Positions 1 to 11,505 are shown, counted from the first letter of the stretch. The stretch is 64,000 bases of DNA from Tissierellales bacterium (GCA_028280805.1 JANQLB010000127.1:1-64000), one strand, 5' to 3'. Numbers and translations: made by a program. Notes: generated by a model not told the origin, from the sequence alone.

Positions 1-169
1 TCAAACTAATATCTTGCAGAATTTGTAATATTATTTTAATATTACAGTCATACTATAGTAATAATTTTCTGATAGTATTTAAATTAATTAAAAAAATTCA
101 TATTACCCCCTTTTATAAGAACTTCTACCATATATGTAGAAGTTTCTTATGATGAAACTTATTGAAAAT

Positions 170-197
170 AGATTACTATGTATGTAATCTTTTTTTA
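170..197 (+). terminator. Intrinsic terminator of a gene upstream of the window
   Basis: AGATTAC-tatgtat-GTAATCT stem followed by TTTTTTT. Confidence 0.6.
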
Positions 198-278
198 TTG
201 TAAAATACTAAGTTGACAAAAGAATAATTTTTAGACTAATATGAGATATAATATAAATTTTAGAAAAGTGGTGGTATA

Positions 279-1193
279 ATGGATTTTAGACAGTTAGAAA
301 CTTTTGTGGAGGTTGTTAATTTAGAAAGCTTCTCTAAGGCTGCCGAAAAACTTTTTTTGACTCAACCTACAATAACAAGCCATATTCAAAACTTGGAACA
401 TGAATTGGAAACTTTACTAATAAATCGTTCGGGTAAAAATATATCTACTACAGAAGCAGGAAAGTTATTATATAAACATGCTCTTAATATTATTAATTTA
501 AGAGATACCGCAAAGTTTGATTTAGGGTTATATAAAGGAAAAATTGAAGGACATCTTGAAATAAGCTCAAGTTCAATTCCAAGACAGTATATACTTCCAT
601 ATATTATTAAGGAATTTACAAAAAAATATCCTGATATAACACTCTCAATAAAAGATAATGATTCAGAAAATGTTTTGGAAGATCTAATCACAGGTTATAA
701 TGACTTTGGAATAGTAGGAGCTAAACTTGAATCTACAAAACTGGAATATATTGACTTGTTAGAGGATGAGCTTGTTATAATAACACCAAATAGTAAAAAT
801 GTTTACTTAAATGAAGATATGAGTTTAAGCATAGAGTTCTTAACACAAGAAAAAATAATACTACGTGAGAAGGGTTCCGGAACAAGACTGCTGTTTGAAA
901 ATTCAATTAAATCGACAGGTCTTGATTTTAGTAATCTAAATATTACAGCATGTATTAATGATACAGAAACTATTAAGAAGTTTGTAGAATTAGGTTTAGG
1001 GATTAGTATAGTTTCAAAAAGAGCTGTGGAACATGAAGTAAAACTTGGTACTCTTAAATCATATAAAATTAAAAATTTAGACTTAAAAAGAAAATTCTAT
1101 TTTGTATATCATAAGAATAGACATTTGTCTCCATTAGGTCAAACCTTTAAATCATTTGTAATTGACTACATTAATAAAAATGTATCAATATAG
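279..1193 (+). CDS. LysR family transcriptional regulator (CysB/CysL-like; resembles selenium-metabolism-associated LysR group)
   Basis: N-terminal HTH MDFRQLETFVEVVNLESFSKAAEKLFLTQPTITSHIQNLE plus LysR substrate-binding domain; ORF track. Confidence 0.9.
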   Translation: MDFRQLETFVEVVNLESFSKAAEKLFLTQPTITSHIQNLEHELETLLINRSGKNISTTEAGKLLYKHALNIINLRDTAKFDLGLYKGKIEGHLEISSSSIPRQYILPYIIKEFTKKYPDITLSIKDNDSENVLEDLITGYNDFGIVGAKLESTKLEYIDLLEDELVIITPNSKNVYLNEDMSLSIEFLTQEKIILREKGSGTRLLFENSIKSTGLDFSNLNITACINDTETIKKFVELGLGISIVSKRAVEHEVKLGTLKSYKIKNLDLKRKFYFVYHKNRHLSPLGQTFKSFVIDYINKNVSI

Positions 1194-1209
1194 ATTTTTA
1201 ATATTTACA

Positions 1210-1238
1210 AACCGGACTAAAGTTTAGCCCGGTTTTTT
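1210..1238 (+). terminator. Intrinsic terminator after lysR
   Basis: AACCGGACTAAA/TTTAGCCCGGTT stem followed by T-run. Confidence 0.75.
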
Positions 1239-1259
1239 ATTTTTACTCAATTTAAATTT

Positions 1260-2681
1260 TTATACTTCATAGAAAGCTTTATAACCTTTATAGGTCATAA
1301 ATACATCTGCTTTACTAACTAATTCATATGGAGCGTGCATACTAAGAACCGGTACACCACAATCAACAACTTCCATCCCGTAATTTGCAAGGATATAAGC
1401 AATTGTACCTCCACCACCTTGATCTACTTTACCTAATTCACCCATCTGCCAAACAATATTGTTCTCGTTAAAAATTCTTCTAATATCACTAATATACTCA
1501 GAATTTGCATCATTACTTCCTGATTTTCCTCTAACACCTGTAAACTTAGCTATTGTTATACCCTTTCCTATGAAAGCAGCATTTCTTTTATCTAATACTT
1601 CAGGGTAATTGGGATCAAAACCAGCTGCAACATCAGCAGATAATACTCTTGAGTTTGCCATAGCTCTCTTAGTTATTAGTTCACAATAACTTTCTTCCTG
1701 TAGTGCTACTAACTCAGATACCGCGTATTCAAAGAACTTAGATTCCATACCGGTATTACCCATGCTTCCTACTTCTTCTTTGTCTACAAATAAACCTACC
1801 GCTGTTTTCTTTGGCTGTTTAATATCTAATATTGCTTTTAAGGAAGTAAATGCACAAACTCTGTCATCGTGTCCGTAAGCACCTACTAAGCTTCTGTCAA
1901 TTCCAACATCTCTTGCTTTACCAGCAGGTACAGCCTCTAGTTCAGCAGTTGTAAAATCTTCTTCAGTAATACCATATTTCTCATTTAAAATATTCAGTAC
2001 ATTTAATTTAACTTTATCTTTTATGTCGTCATTTTGATAAGGAATAGTTCCAATTATAATATTAAGTCCCTCACCAGTGATACCCTCTGCCAGCTTCTTT
2101 TGGTTCTGGTCTTTTGCAAGGTGTGGAAGTAAATCAGTTATCATAAATACCGGATCGCTTTCGTCCTCTCCTATAACTACATTTATCTTTTCTCCGTTTG
2201 ATTTAATAACAACTCCGTGTAGAGCTAGCGGCAAAGTAACCCACTGGTATTTTCTTATTCCTCCATAATAATGTGTTTTTAGTAACGCCATCTCAGAATC
2301 CTCATATAATGGGAACTGTTTTATATCAATTCTTGGTGAATCAATATGAGAACCTACGATATTCATACCTCTTGATATTTTCTCTTCACCAATAACAAAC
2401 ATTGCTACGTATTTTTCCTTATTATTAGCATAAATTTTCATTCCGGGTTTGATAGTAATGTTTTTATCAATTACTTCGTTTAATTCTATGTAACCATTTT
2501 CCTTAGCAATTTTTATTATTTCATTTGCAGACTCTCTTTCAGTCTTACCGTTATCAAGAAAGCTTTTGTATTCTTCGTTTAACCTAAATATTTGTTCTTT
2601 ATCCTCAATCTTATCCCAAACATTATTCCATGAATGAGTTAATTTTTCTTGTAGCTTTTTTGCCTCAGACTTTTCTACCAT
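1260..2681 (-). CDS. M18 family aminopeptidase (aminopeptidase I)
   Basis: GSHIDSPRID, KEEVGSMGNTG and VLSADVAAGFDPNYPE motifs of the M18 family. Confidence 0.92.
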   Translation of the reverse strand: MVEKSEAKKLQEKLTHSWNNVWDKIEDKEQIFRLNEEYKSFLDNGKTERESANEIIKIAKENGYIELNEVIDKNITIKPGMKIYANNKEKYVAMFVIGEEKISRGMNIVGSHIDSPRIDIKQFPLYEDSEMALLKTHYYGGIRKYQWVTLPLALHGVVIKSNGEKINVVIGEDESDPVFMITDLLPHLAKDQNQKKLAEGITGEGLNIIIGTIPYQNDDIKDKVKLNVLNILNEKYGITEEDFTTAELEAVPAGKARDVGIDRSLVGAYGHDDRVCAFTSLKAILDIKQPKKTAVGLFVDKEEVGSMGNTGMESKFFEYAVSELVALQEESYCELITKRAMANSRVLSADVAAGFDPNYPEVLDKRNAAFIGKGITIAKFTGVRGKSGSNDANSEYISDIRRIFNENNIVWQMGELGKVDQGGGGTIAYILANYGMEVVDCGVPVLSMHAPYELVSKADVFMTYKGYKAFYEV

Positions 2682-2775
2682 AATAATAATCCCTCCATTA
2701 CAAAATTTAGTATCACTAAATATTATGATACATTATTGTTCAAAAATTTGTCAAACAATATTTTATAAATTGTTC

Positions 2776-3444
2776 TTATAATTTCTTGATATTATTTTTA
2801 AATGAAAATATGGCAGCCTGAATTCTATCAGATACATCAATTTTTCTGAAAATATTTGAAACATGATTTTTTACGGTCTTTTCACTAATAAATAGTCTAG
2901 ATGCTATTTCTTTATTGTTAAGACCTTCTGCTATTAGAGTTAAAACCTCATATTCTCTTTTTGTCAAAGCTTCAATCTTTATTTCATCTTTACTTTTATT
3001 TTCCTTACTACGAATTTCTGAAACCAGCAAATTAGCAATACTAGGCTGAATATAAGATTTACCTTCTATCACATCGTTTATCGCTTTTATAAGACTGTCA
3101 GAATCTGCATCTTTTAATACATATCCATTTGCACCAATATTTAATGTTTCATAAAGGTATTCTTTATCGTCGTGGATAGTTAAGATTATAACTTTAGATT
3201 CAACTCCCATTGATTTTAATCTCCTTAAAGCTTCTATTCCATTAAGCTGAGGCATGTTTATATCTAACAGTATTACATCCGGATTATGCTTTTGTGTTTC
3301 TTCAATGGCTTCCTGACCATTGCACGCCTGAGCAATGATATGAATATTATCCTCAAGTTCTAATATTTGTTTTAACCCTTGTCTCATAAGAGAGTGGTCA
3401 TCTGCTATCAATACTCTTATCTGTTTTTTATTCATTCGTATCAT
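2776..3444 (-). CDS. NarL/LuxR family response regulator, DegU-like
   Basis: REC domain ([23 protein letters not shown]) and LuxR HTH ([43 protein letters not shown]). Confidence 0.93.
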   Translation of the reverse strand: MIRMNKKQIRVLIADDHSLMRQGLKQILELEDNIHIIAQACNGQEAIEETQKHNPDVILLDINMPQLNGIEALRRLKSMGVESKVIILTIHDDKEYLYETLNIGANGYVLKDADSDSLIKAINDVIEGKSYIQPSIANLLVSEIRSKENKSKDEIKIEALTKREYEVLTLIAEGLNNKEIASRLFISEKTVKNHVSNIFRKIDVSDRIQAAIFSFKNNIKKL

Positions 3445-4600
3445 CCTTTCTATTAATAGGTATAGTTACGATAACCTTAGTCCCTTTTCCTATTACTGAT
3501 GTAATTTGTAAACTTCCCCCAAGTAATTCAGCTCTTTCCTTCATACCTATAACTCCAAATCCTCCATTTAAAGAATCAGTATTTTTATATATCTCTTTAG
3601 TGTCAAAGCCTATACCATCATCATTAATTACAATATAAAGCTTTTTTTCATTGCACTCAATCTTAATCAAAGCGTGGTTGGCTTTAGAATGTTTTCTAAT
3701 ATTGCTTAAAGCTTCTTGTATTATCCTAAAAGCAGCAATTTCAACTATAGAATCTATATCTGAATAAGCATCAAATACCTTAACATCTGCTTGAATTAAT
3801 GTTTCTTCAGAAAAAACTGATGCATACCTTTCAACTGTAGGGATTAATCCTAAATCATCTAGTGACATAGGTCTTAAATCATATATAATCTTTCTTACAT
3901 CTTTTAAATTGTCCCTTACTAACTGCTTAAGGTTTTTTAATTCTGCTTTAGTCCTGTCTATATCTATTGATAAAAGCTTTTCGCAAAGCTCTACTTTTAA
4001 ACTTAAATTAGCAAATGATTGAGCTGGTCCATCGTGAATATCTCTGGCAACTCTTTGTCTTTCTTCTTCTTGAGCTTCGATAATTTTTATCCCAAAAAAC
4101 TGTTTTTTACTCATATCCTCAATTGTGTCAATTATAGTGTTTAAATTTCCACTTAGGTATCCCATTGCTACGCTAATTTGTGTAGCAAGTTTTTCTGCTC
4201 TATCAAGAACCTCAATAGCATCTTTTAGTCTTAATTCTAAATTTTTTCTTTTATCTATAAGAGCCTTTTCTTCTTCTCTTTTAAGAATTAATGCTATCCT
4301 TAAATTATTTGCTTTTTCATATGCGTCTTTAATTGCTTGTTCTGAATAACTGTTAAAATCCCTACTCACTATAAGAAGTTTCTGCCTGCTAATTTTCTCC
4401 TCCCTCTCTAAAAGATCTACTTGCCGTATAATTGCTTCACTTTTCTTTTTGAGAATCTCTAATTCACTTTTAGTTCTTTCAAATTCGTCCCTTGTCTTTT
4501 CAGTTATAGCAAATATTTCTTCTTTGCTTCCCTCAATTGTTTTAAGAACTTCATTAAGTATTTGATTTATTCTCTTGCCATCAAGCTTTATTCTTTCCAT
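3428..4600 (-). CDS. DegS-like sensor histidine kinase (HisKA_3)
   Basis: [23 protein letters not shown]-box and GHKL ATPase; overlaps the response regulator start by 17 nt. Confidence 0.92.
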   Translation of the reverse strand: MERIKLDGKRINQILNEVLKTIEGSKEEIFAITEKTRDEFERTKSELEILKKKSEAIIRQVDLLEREEKISRQKLLIVSRDFNSYSEQAIKDAYEKANNLRIALILKREEEKALIDKRKNLELRLKDAIEVLDRAEKLATQISVAMGYLSGNLNTIIDTIEDMSKKQFFGIKIIEAQEEERQRVARDIHDGPAQSFANLSLKVELCEKLLSIDIDRTKAELKNLKQLVRDNLKDVRKIIYDLRPMSLDDLGLIPTVERYASVFSEETLIQADVKVFDAYSDIDSIVEIAAFRIIQEALSNIRKHSKANHALIKIECNEKKLYIVINDDGIGFDTKEIYKNTDSLNGGFGVIGMKERAELLGGSLQITSVIGKGTKVIVTIPINRKDDTNE

Positions 4601-4799
4601 AACAAACTCACCTATTATCTAAAGTAGTAATAATATTTATATCTATATCTAACTTCTATTAAAAAGTTAGCTTTCCTTCAATATTTATGTTCATTTTTAC
4701 TGTTAATTATATCTACATCTACCCAATAATTCTATAGTTCTATCTGCTTATTTGTTTAGAATAATTTAAAATACTTATATTTATCATTATGAAAAATAA

Positions 4800-4839
4800 A
4801 CCTCCTATACAAAAGTAACCAGTCTTTTGCATAAGAGGT
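4800..4839 (-). terminator. Intrinsic terminator downstream of cheW
   Basis: 16-bp stem ACCTCTTATGCAAAAG/CTTTTGTATAGGAGGT (minus strand) with two G-U pairs. Confidence 0.65.
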
Positions 4840-4855
4840 GTTTAAAACCAAGTGA

Positions 4856-5317
4856 TTAATTATCCATTTGATGGATTTCTTTTTTCTCTTCTTCAGTTAG
4901 AACTTTTTCTAAATCTATCAATATAATCAATCTACTATCTAACTTTCCAACTCCTGTTATGTATTTTCTATCTACTCCCGCAACAATATCTGGAGTCGGG
5001 TCAATCTCTTTATCCTGTAATCTTACAGTTTGAGAAGCTTCATCAACAATAAATCCAATCTGTTTCTCATCAAGGTTAATAACAATTATTCTAGTATTTC
5101 CATCTACTTGAGAGTCTGTAAGATTAAATCTTTTTTTGAGATCAATTATAGGTATGACAGTACCTCTATAATTTATTATGCCACTAATGAAGTTAGGTGC
5201 ATTGGGAATTTTTATACTATCTTGGTGAGGAACTATCTCTCTTACATTCATAATGTCTATACCATATTCCTCTTTACCAAGCATAAAAACAACATATTGC
5301 TTTTCTACCAAATTCAT
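4856..5317 (-). CDS. cheW: CheW-like chemotaxis coupling protein
   Basis: CheW signature: QYVVFMLGKEEYGIDIMNVREIV...ISGIINYRGTVIPIIDLKKRF. Confidence 0.92.
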   Translation of the reverse strand: MNLVEKQYVVFMLGKEEYGIDIMNVREIVPHQDSIKIPNAPNFISGIINYRGTVIPIIDLKKRFNLTDSQVDGNTRIIVINLDEKQIGFIVDEASQTVRLQDKEIDPTPDIVAGVDRKYITGVGKLDSRLIILIDLEKVLTEEEKKEIHQMDN

Positions 5318-5417
5318 AACCCCCTTTTATTAAGAACTATAATTACCCGGTTACTTTTAAAGTTCTACATTTTTTCTTTACTTCCTTCTATTTTCATATT
5401 ATTTTCGCAAAGTTAAC

Positions 5418-5591
5418 TTATTCGTCGACAAATTCAATGCTTTCTAGCTGTTTTTTAAATCCTTTTCTAAAGTTTTTCAGGTACTCTTGTCTAAGCTCTT
5501 TTTGTTCTATTTTTTCTTCTTTAGTTAATTCCTTGTTCTTAGCTTTTCTTGCTAGAACGTTTAACCTATCTAATTTTTCCTTTGAAAGCAT
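5418..5591 (-). CDS. DUF896 (YnzC-like) small protein
   Basis: MLSKEKLDRLNVLARKAKNKELTKEEKIEQKELRQEYLKNFRKGFKKQLESIEFVD; start moved to the internal Met (ORF track begins at 5633). Confidence 0.88.
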   Translation of the reverse strand: MLSKEKLDRLNVLARKAKNKELTKEEKIEQKELRQEYLKNFRKGFKKQLESIEFVDE

Positions 5592-5671
5592 ATTTTCACT
5601 CCTCATTATTATAAAAATAGATAGTAAATACAATTTGTACCTACTATCTATCTTCTTACATTCAATTATAA

Positions 5672-6940
5672 CTATATTCTTTTTCCATTGTCAACGACTA
5701 CCCTGCCATTTTTTATAACCTTATCTATATGGTTGATTCCAAAATGATATATTATGTAACTTAAGTTAGGTGCATTAAAAATTACAATATCTGCTTTCTT
5801 ACCTTTCACCAAGCTACCTATTTCATTTTGTCTGTCTATTGAAGATGCTGCATTAATAGTAACCGCAGTTATAACCTCCTGTGGTGTCATCTTCATTCTT
5901 AATGATGCTAATGTCATAATAAGCTGTATATTTTCTGTTGGACAGCTTCCAGGGTTATAGTCTGTAGATAATGCAACCGGTACTGACATTTCTATCATTT
6001 TTCTGGCATTTGCAAACTTACCCATGCTTAAGTTAAAGGATGTACCCGGTAGAAGGTTAGCAATAACAGAATTTTCCGCCATCCTTTTCATACCTTCTTC
6101 TGTAGCAGCAACCAAATGGTCTCCGGAAATTGCTTGAACCTCAGCTGCTAATTCTGCTCCTCCCAAAGGTTCTATCTCATCAGCATGGATTTTAGGCTTC
6201 ATACCATATTTTTTAGCTTCGTTAAGTATTTTTCTAGTTTGGTTTACCGTAAAAACTCCGTCTTCACAAAATACATCACAAAATTCAGCTAGTTTTTCCT
6301 CCTGTACCTTAGGCATCATATCATTTATAACTATATCAATAAACTCCTCAACATTTTCCTTATATTCCATAGGAATAGCATGAGCTCCTAAGAAAGTAGA
6401 AACTATATCCACAGGATGGTTTTTATGAAGCTCTTTAGCAACTCTAAGCTGTTTAAGTTCTGTTTCTGTATCAAGTCCATATCCACTCTTTGCTTCTATT
6501 GTGGTTAATCCAAACTCTAACATGGTATCTAAACTATTTTTAGCTTTACTATAAAGTTCCTGAAAGCTTGCATTTTTTGTAGCCCTAACAGTGCTGTGTA
6601 TTCCTCCTCCGGCTTTTAAAATATCAAGATATTTTGCTCCATTTAACTTCATTTCCAGCTCATTTTCTCTAGAACCGCCATGTACTAAATGAGTATGCGG
6701 GTCAACTAAACCCGGAGTAACAGTTTTTCCTGCACCATCTATAATTGAAGTATTGTCATCAACTTTAATTTCTTTAGGCAGTTCTCCTTGTCCTACATAG
6801 ATAATTTTATCATTAGATATGGCTATAACACCATTCTCTATAAGACCAATTTCTGACATCTCTTTTCCAATTCTGGGTCTATTTTCCCCAGCTATAGTTA
6901 TTAGCTGCGAAATATTTTTAATAACAATATCAGCGTTCAT
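5672..6940 (-). CDS. hutI: Imidazolonepropionase
   Basis: Amidohydrolase VDPHTHLVHGGSRENELEMKLNG, hut operon context. Confidence 0.95.
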   Translation of the reverse strand: MNADIVIKNISQLITIAGENRPRIGKEMSEIGLIENGVIAISNDKIIYVGQGELPKEIKVDDNTSIIDGAGKTVTPGLVDPHTHLVHGGSRENELEMKLNGAKYLDILKAGGGIHSTVRATKNASFQELYSKAKNSLDTMLEFGLTTIEAKSGYGLDTETELKQLRVAKELHKNHPVDIVSTFLGAHAIPMEYKENVEEFIDIVINDMMPKVQEEKLAEFCDVFCEDGVFTVNQTRKILNEAKKYGMKPKIHADEIEPLGGAELAAEVQAISGDHLVAATEEGMKRMAENSVIANLLPGTSFNLSMGKFANARKMIEMSVPVALSTDYNPGSCPTENIQLIMTLASLRMKMTPQEVITAVTINAASSIDRQNEIGSLVKGKKADIVIFNAPNLSYIIYHFGINHIDKVIKNGRVVVDNGKRI

Positions 6941-6949
6941 TTTTCCCTC

Positions 6950-7846
6950 CTATTCGTAAATCCTTTTCTCTAATAATTGATTTTCTGAAAAATCTTCAAG
7001 TTTAAGATAGTAGTCAGCACAATTTATTAAAGCCGCAGTTGGTATAAGACCTACTATTTCACTTCCTATTACATTTACGCCATATCTGTTAGCTTCTCTT
7101 TCTATCATGTCAAATACTCTAAATAATGGAGTCTTTGTATAGTCTACCATATTCATAGAAATTTGAACAATTCCTCTTTCTTTAATTTCCATACCTAAAG
7201 CTTTACAGTATCTTAGTCCTCCACTAATTCCTCTAATAGATTTAGCTATTTTATCAGCAATTTCAAGATTATCAGTATCTAAATTAACATTATATGCAAC
7301 TAAAGGCATCCTAGAGCCTACCGCAGTAGCTCCGGCTGTCATATTTAATGTATCTGGTCCAAAATCCGGCTTCCACTCATCCTCTTTCATTTTTTCATTC
7401 ATGCCTTCAAATTGACCCTTTCTGATTTTTGCTAAATTTGTTCTATGAGAAGCAGATGCTGATTTTTCATATAGGAAAACAGATATATTTAATTCTTCAC
7501 CTATTCTTTTTCCTAACTCTTTAGATTTTTCAATACACTCATCCATAGTAACTTCTGATATAGGGATAAGTGGAATTACATCAGTAGCACCCATCCTTGG
7601 ATGTTCACCTTCATGCTTTGAAAGATCTATTAACTCAGAGGCTCTTTTGCAAAGATTAAACGCAGCCTCTACAACTGATTCAGGAGAACCGATAAAAGTC
7701 ACTACGCATCTATTATGGTCTTTGTCAGGTGCATAATCTAAAAGCTTTGTACCTTCAACCTTTCTTACTTCATCTACAATTTTTTCAATTACTTCTTTAT
7801 TTCTTCCTTCACTAAAGTTAGGAACACATTGTACTATTCTTGCCAT
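6950..7846 (-). CDS. ftcD: Glutamate formimidoyltransferase
   Basis: MARIVQCVPNFSEGRNKEVIEKI; CDHNRCVVTFIGSP-like region; context. Confidence 0.95.
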   Translation of the reverse strand: MARIVQCVPNFSEGRNKEVIEKIVDEVRKVEGTKLLDYAPDKDHNRCVVTFIGSPESVVEAAFNLCKRASELIDLSKHEGEHPRMGATDVIPLIPISEVTMDECIEKSKELGKRIGEELNISVFLYEKSASASHRTNLAKIRKGQFEGMNEKMKEDEWKPDFGPDTLNMTAGATAVGSRMPLVAYNVNLDTDNLEIADKIAKSIRGISGGLRYCKALGMEIKERGIVQISMNMVDYTKTPLFRVFDMIEREANRYGVNVIGSEIVGLIPTAALINCADYYLKLEDFSENQLLEKRIYE

Positions 7847-7874
7847 TATAATATCCTCCTTACATTTTTGTTTT

Positions 7875-9905
7875 TTACTTCTGTGTAAAAGCTTTTTGAA
7901 CTAAATTCTCAACTAGACCATCCTTAGGTATGAATGGCAGAGTTATATGATCTTTGCCCTGATTAATTTTATTGTATTCTATTGAGGTTTGTATTGAATT
8001 TTCATTTCTGGCCCAAGCTCTCCTAGCAACTCCACCCATGGCATCCCAAGGTATGGATAGCTTAATTATTTCATCTATTTCTTTACTTCCATCTAAGACT
8101 AAACCAAAACCCCCATTAATAGATTTACCAATACCAACGCCACCACCGTTGTGAAGAGCTATTAAGCTCATTCCTCTAGCTGCATTACCTGCAAAGCATT
8201 GAGTTGCCATATCAGCCATAATATTGCTTCCATCTTTTATATTTGCAGTTTCTCTAAAAGGTGAGTCTGTTCCACCTGTGTCGTGATGGTCACGACCCAG
8301 CATTATAGGTCCAACTTCGCCATTTCTAACCATTTCATTAAACTTAAGTGCTATATCTCTTCTTCCAAGAGCATCTTGATAAAGTATTCTGGATTGAGTT
8401 CCTACAACTAATTTATTCTGTAAAGCATCTTTAATCCATACATAGTTATCTCTATCCTGACCTCTTCTATCTGGATCAATACAATCCATTGCTGCATTGT
8501 CAGTCTTTAATAAATCCTCATATTTACCACTTAAACAAACCCATCTAAATGGTCCGTACCCATAATCAAACAGCATAGGTCCCATAATGTCTTCTACATA
8601 GGACGGAAATATAAAGCCTTCACTTTCATCTATACCATTTTTAGATATTTCTTTAACTCCAGCATCATAAACTGCTTTCATAAAGCTGTTACCATAGTCA
8701 AAGAAATATGTTCCTCTATCGCTTAATGTTTTAATCAGACTATAATGCTTGCGTAATGATTTATCAACCATTTCCTTAAATTTAGCTTTATCATTTTTAA
8801 GCAGTTCGGTTCTTTCTTCAAATGTTAGATCCTGTGGACAGTACCCACCGTCATAGGGTACATGACAAGATGTTTGATCTGATAATAGTTCTATATGCTC
8901 ATTGTTGTCAACAGCATATTCTAACAAATCAATAATATTTCCATGATATGCTATTGATAGGGGTTCTCCTTTTTGCATATATTCTTTAGCTAGTGCAAAT
9001 GCCTCTTTAGCACTATCCGTAATTCTACTTACCCAGCCCTGCTCATGTCTTGTAACAATTCTAGAATAATCAACTTCAGCTACTATTGCTACTCCATTAG
9101 CTATTTCTACAGCTTTAGGCTGTGCTCCACTCATACCTCCAAGCCCGGAGCTGACAAACATATGACCTCTTAAATCTCCATCTTCAGCAATTCCCAGCTT
9201 CATTCTACCAGCATTCAAAACTGTGTTAAATGTACCATGAACTATACCCTGAGGTCCGATATACATCCATCCGCCTGCTGTCATCTGACCGTAGTTAGCT
9301 ACTCCCATAGCCTGAGCATTATGCCAGTACTCATGATTATCAAATGCTCCAATCATTAGGGCATTCGTTATTATTACTCTTGGTGACTCGGGTCTGGATT
9401 TAAACAAGCCAAGCGGATGACCTGACGCTATTACTAAGGTCTGCTCTTTTGTTAAAACCTCTAAATACTGCATAATTAATTTATACTGCATCCAATTTTG
9501 GCAAACCTGCCCTGTTTCTCCATACGTTACTAGCTCATAAGGATATAAAGCTATATCGAAGTCTAAATTATTGTCTATCATAACTTGAAAAGCTTTTCCC
9601 TCTATACAATTTCCTTTGTATTCATCAATTGATTTACCTTTAATATTACCTTTCGGTCTAAACCTGTAGCCATAAATCCTTCCTCTAGTTAATAGTTCAT
9701 TTAAAAACTCTGGAGCTAATTCTTCATGTAACTCTTCAGGAACATACCTTAAAGCATTCTTTAATGCTATTTCGGTCTGTGTCTTTGTTAATCTAAATTC
9801 TCTTTTAGGTGACCTTCTTATACCTTCTACAAACTCCGGCATCTCAGGAAGTTTATCACTGAGTTTAATAGTCATAGCACTAGAAATATCAATATTATTT
9901 ATCAC
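7875..9905 (-). CDS. hutU: Urocanate hydratase
   Basis: Full-length urocanase (HMFVSSGLGGMSGAQPKA, GRDHHDTGGTDSPFRETA). Confidence 0.96.
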   Translation of the reverse strand: MINNIDISSAMTIKLSDKLPEMPEFVEGIRRSPKREFRLTKTQTEIALKNALRYVPEELHEELAPEFLNELLTRGRIYGYRFRPKGNIKGKSIDEYKGNCIEGKAFQVMIDNNLDFDIALYPYELVTYGETGQVCQNWMQYKLIMQYLEVLTKEQTLVIASGHPLGLFKSRPESPRVIITNALMIGAFDNHEYWHNAQAMGVANYGQMTAGGWMYIGPQGIVHGTFNTVLNAGRMKLGIAEDGDLRGHMFVSSGLGGMSGAQPKAVEIANGVAIVAEVDYSRIVTRHEQGWVSRITDSAKEAFALAKEYMQKGEPLSIAYHGNIIDLLEYAVDNNEHIELLSDQTSCHVPYDGGYCPQDLTFEERTELLKNDKAKFKEMVDKSLRKHYSLIKTLSDRGTYFFDYGNSFMKAVYDAGVKEISKNGIDESEGFIFPSYVEDIMGPMLFDYGYGPFRWVCLSGKYEDLLKTDNAAMDCIDPDRRGQDRDNYVWIKDALQNKLVVGTQSRILYQDALGRRDIALKFNEMVRNGEVGPIMLGRDHHDTGGTDSPFRETANIKDGSNIMADMATQCFAGNAARGMSLIALHNGGGVGIGKSINGGFGLVLDGSKEIDEIIKLSIPWDAMGGVARRAWARNENSIQTSIEYNKINQGKDHITLPFIPKDGLVENLVQKAFTQK

Positions 9906-9978
9906 TTTTATTCTCCTCTCTTATAAAAAATTAATAAAATTGTTATGTGATTAAGGTTAAGTTCTTTTTATATAAGCA

Positions 9979-11505
9979 TTATTTTAATTTTCCTATCCGT
10001 TCTTCAACTTTATAAACTATTTTATTTGATTTAATTAAATCTTCACATTTGTTAATTTCATTATACATTATTTTATCATCAGTAATTTTATCAGTAACTT
10101 TTCTTACTAACTCATATGCTATATCACTTCCAGCACCAAGTCCTTTTTTTCCTCTTATATCTATTGCCTGACATGCCGCAAGAAGTTCCATAGCTAAAAC
10201 CTTTCTTGTATTCTCTAATATCTCCTTAGCCTTCCTAGCTCCTATAGTACCCATAGAAACATGATCTTCTTGATTAGCTGAAGATGGTATAGAATCTACG
10301 CTTGAAGGATGAGCCAACACTTTATTTTCAGATACAAGTGATGCAGCAGAATATTGAACTATCATAAAACCTGAATTTAAACCACCCTTCTCTACAAGGA
10401 ATGCAGGTAGCTGACTTAAAGCTGGATTAACTAATCTTTCAAGTCTTCTTTCAGATACATTTGCTAATTCAGCTAAAGCTATGCTTAAAAAGTCAAAGCT
10501 TAATGCCATAGGCTGACCATGAAAATTTCCTCCTGATATTACTTCTTCAGTCTCTTTAAAAATTAAAGGATTGTCTGTAGCAGAGTTAATTTCAATGTTG
10601 ATTTTATCTATAACGTATTCTATAGCATCCTTACTAGCTCCGTGAATTTGAGGAATACATCTTAAAGTATATGCATCTTGAACTCTTACCTGCCCTTGAG
10701 TTGTAGTCATTTGACTACCCTTTAGAAGGTTTAACATATTCTTAGCAGTATTTATTTGACCTCTATGTGGTCTGGCAATATGAACCTTCTCATCAAAAGG
10801 TGTAATTATGCCGCTTAAAGCTTCCATTGTTAATGATGCGGTTATATCAGCCATCTTAGATAAATTTATGGCATCATAAATAGTTATAGCACCGATAGCT
10901 GTCATAACTTGAGTTCCGTTTATGAGTGCAAGACCTTCTTTTGACGTTAATTCTATAGTACCTATACCTGCCTTTTTCATTGCTTCTTTACCAGCTAATC
11001 TTTGTCCTTTGTATATGGCTTCGCCTTCTCCAAGCAGAACTAAAACCATATGAGATAGAGGTGCTAAATCACCACTTGCTCCCAGTGAACCTTTTTCTGG
11101 GATTACCGGATGAACTCCATTGTTTAAAATTTGTATCAATTTTTCCAGTGTTGATAGTCTGATCCCTGAAAATCCTTTAGCTAAAGCATTAGCTCTTAGA
11201 AGCATGATTGCCCTGACTATCTCTTCATCAAGAGTATTTCCTACACCACAGGCATGACTAATTATTAGATTCCTCTGAAGAAGCATTGATTCTTCCTTTG
11301 TAATAACTACATCACTGAATTTACCAAACCCAGTTGTGATTCCATAAACAACCCTTTCCTCATCAACAAATTTATTAACAAGGTCTCTAGATTTGATTAC
11401 TCTTTCTGTAGCTTCTTGAGATAATTCTACAGTATAGTTATTTCTAGCAACATTTATTATGTCTATCAAAGTAAGACTATTGCCATCAATAATTACTTTA
11501 TCCAT
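9979..11505 (-). CDS. hutH: Histidine ammonia-lyase
   Basis: GSLGASGDLAPLSHM MIO-forming ASG motif; start chosen at MDKVIIDGN, which follows GAGGAGAGG; ORF track begins at 11529. Confidence 0.96.
   Translation of the reverse strand: MDKVIIDGNSLTLIDIINVARNNYTVELSQEATERVIKSRDLVNKFVDEERVVYGITTGFGKFSDVVITKEESMLLQRNLIISHACGVGNTLDEEIVRAIMLLRANALAKGFSGIRLSTLEKLIQILNNGVHPVIPEKGSLGASGDLAPLSHMVLVLLGEGEAIYKGQRLAGKEAMKKAGIGTIELTSKEGLALINGTQVMTAIGAITIYDAINLSKMADITASLTMEALSGIITPFDEKVHIARPHRGQINTAKNMLNLLKGSQMTTTQGQVRVQDAYTLRCIPQIHGASKDAIEYVIDKINIEINSATDNPLIFKETEEVISGGNFHGQPMALSFDFLSIALAELANVSERRLERLVNPALSQLPAFLVEKGGLNSGFMIVQYSAASLVSENKVLAHPSSVDSIPSSANQEDHVSMGTIGARKAKEILENTRKVLAMELLAACQAIDIRGKKGLGAGSDIAYELVRKVTDKITDDKIMYNEINKCEDLIKSNKIVYKVEERIGKLK

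Noticed and set aside
386-691. Antisense ORF of 101 aa inside lysR
   Set aside because: Fully contained in a well-supported LysR gene on the opposite strand; no RBS or family resemblance.
5030-5416. 128-aa plus-strand ORF over cheW
   Set aside because: Overlaps a clear CheW CDS; AT-rich hydrophobic translation typical of spurious antisense frames.
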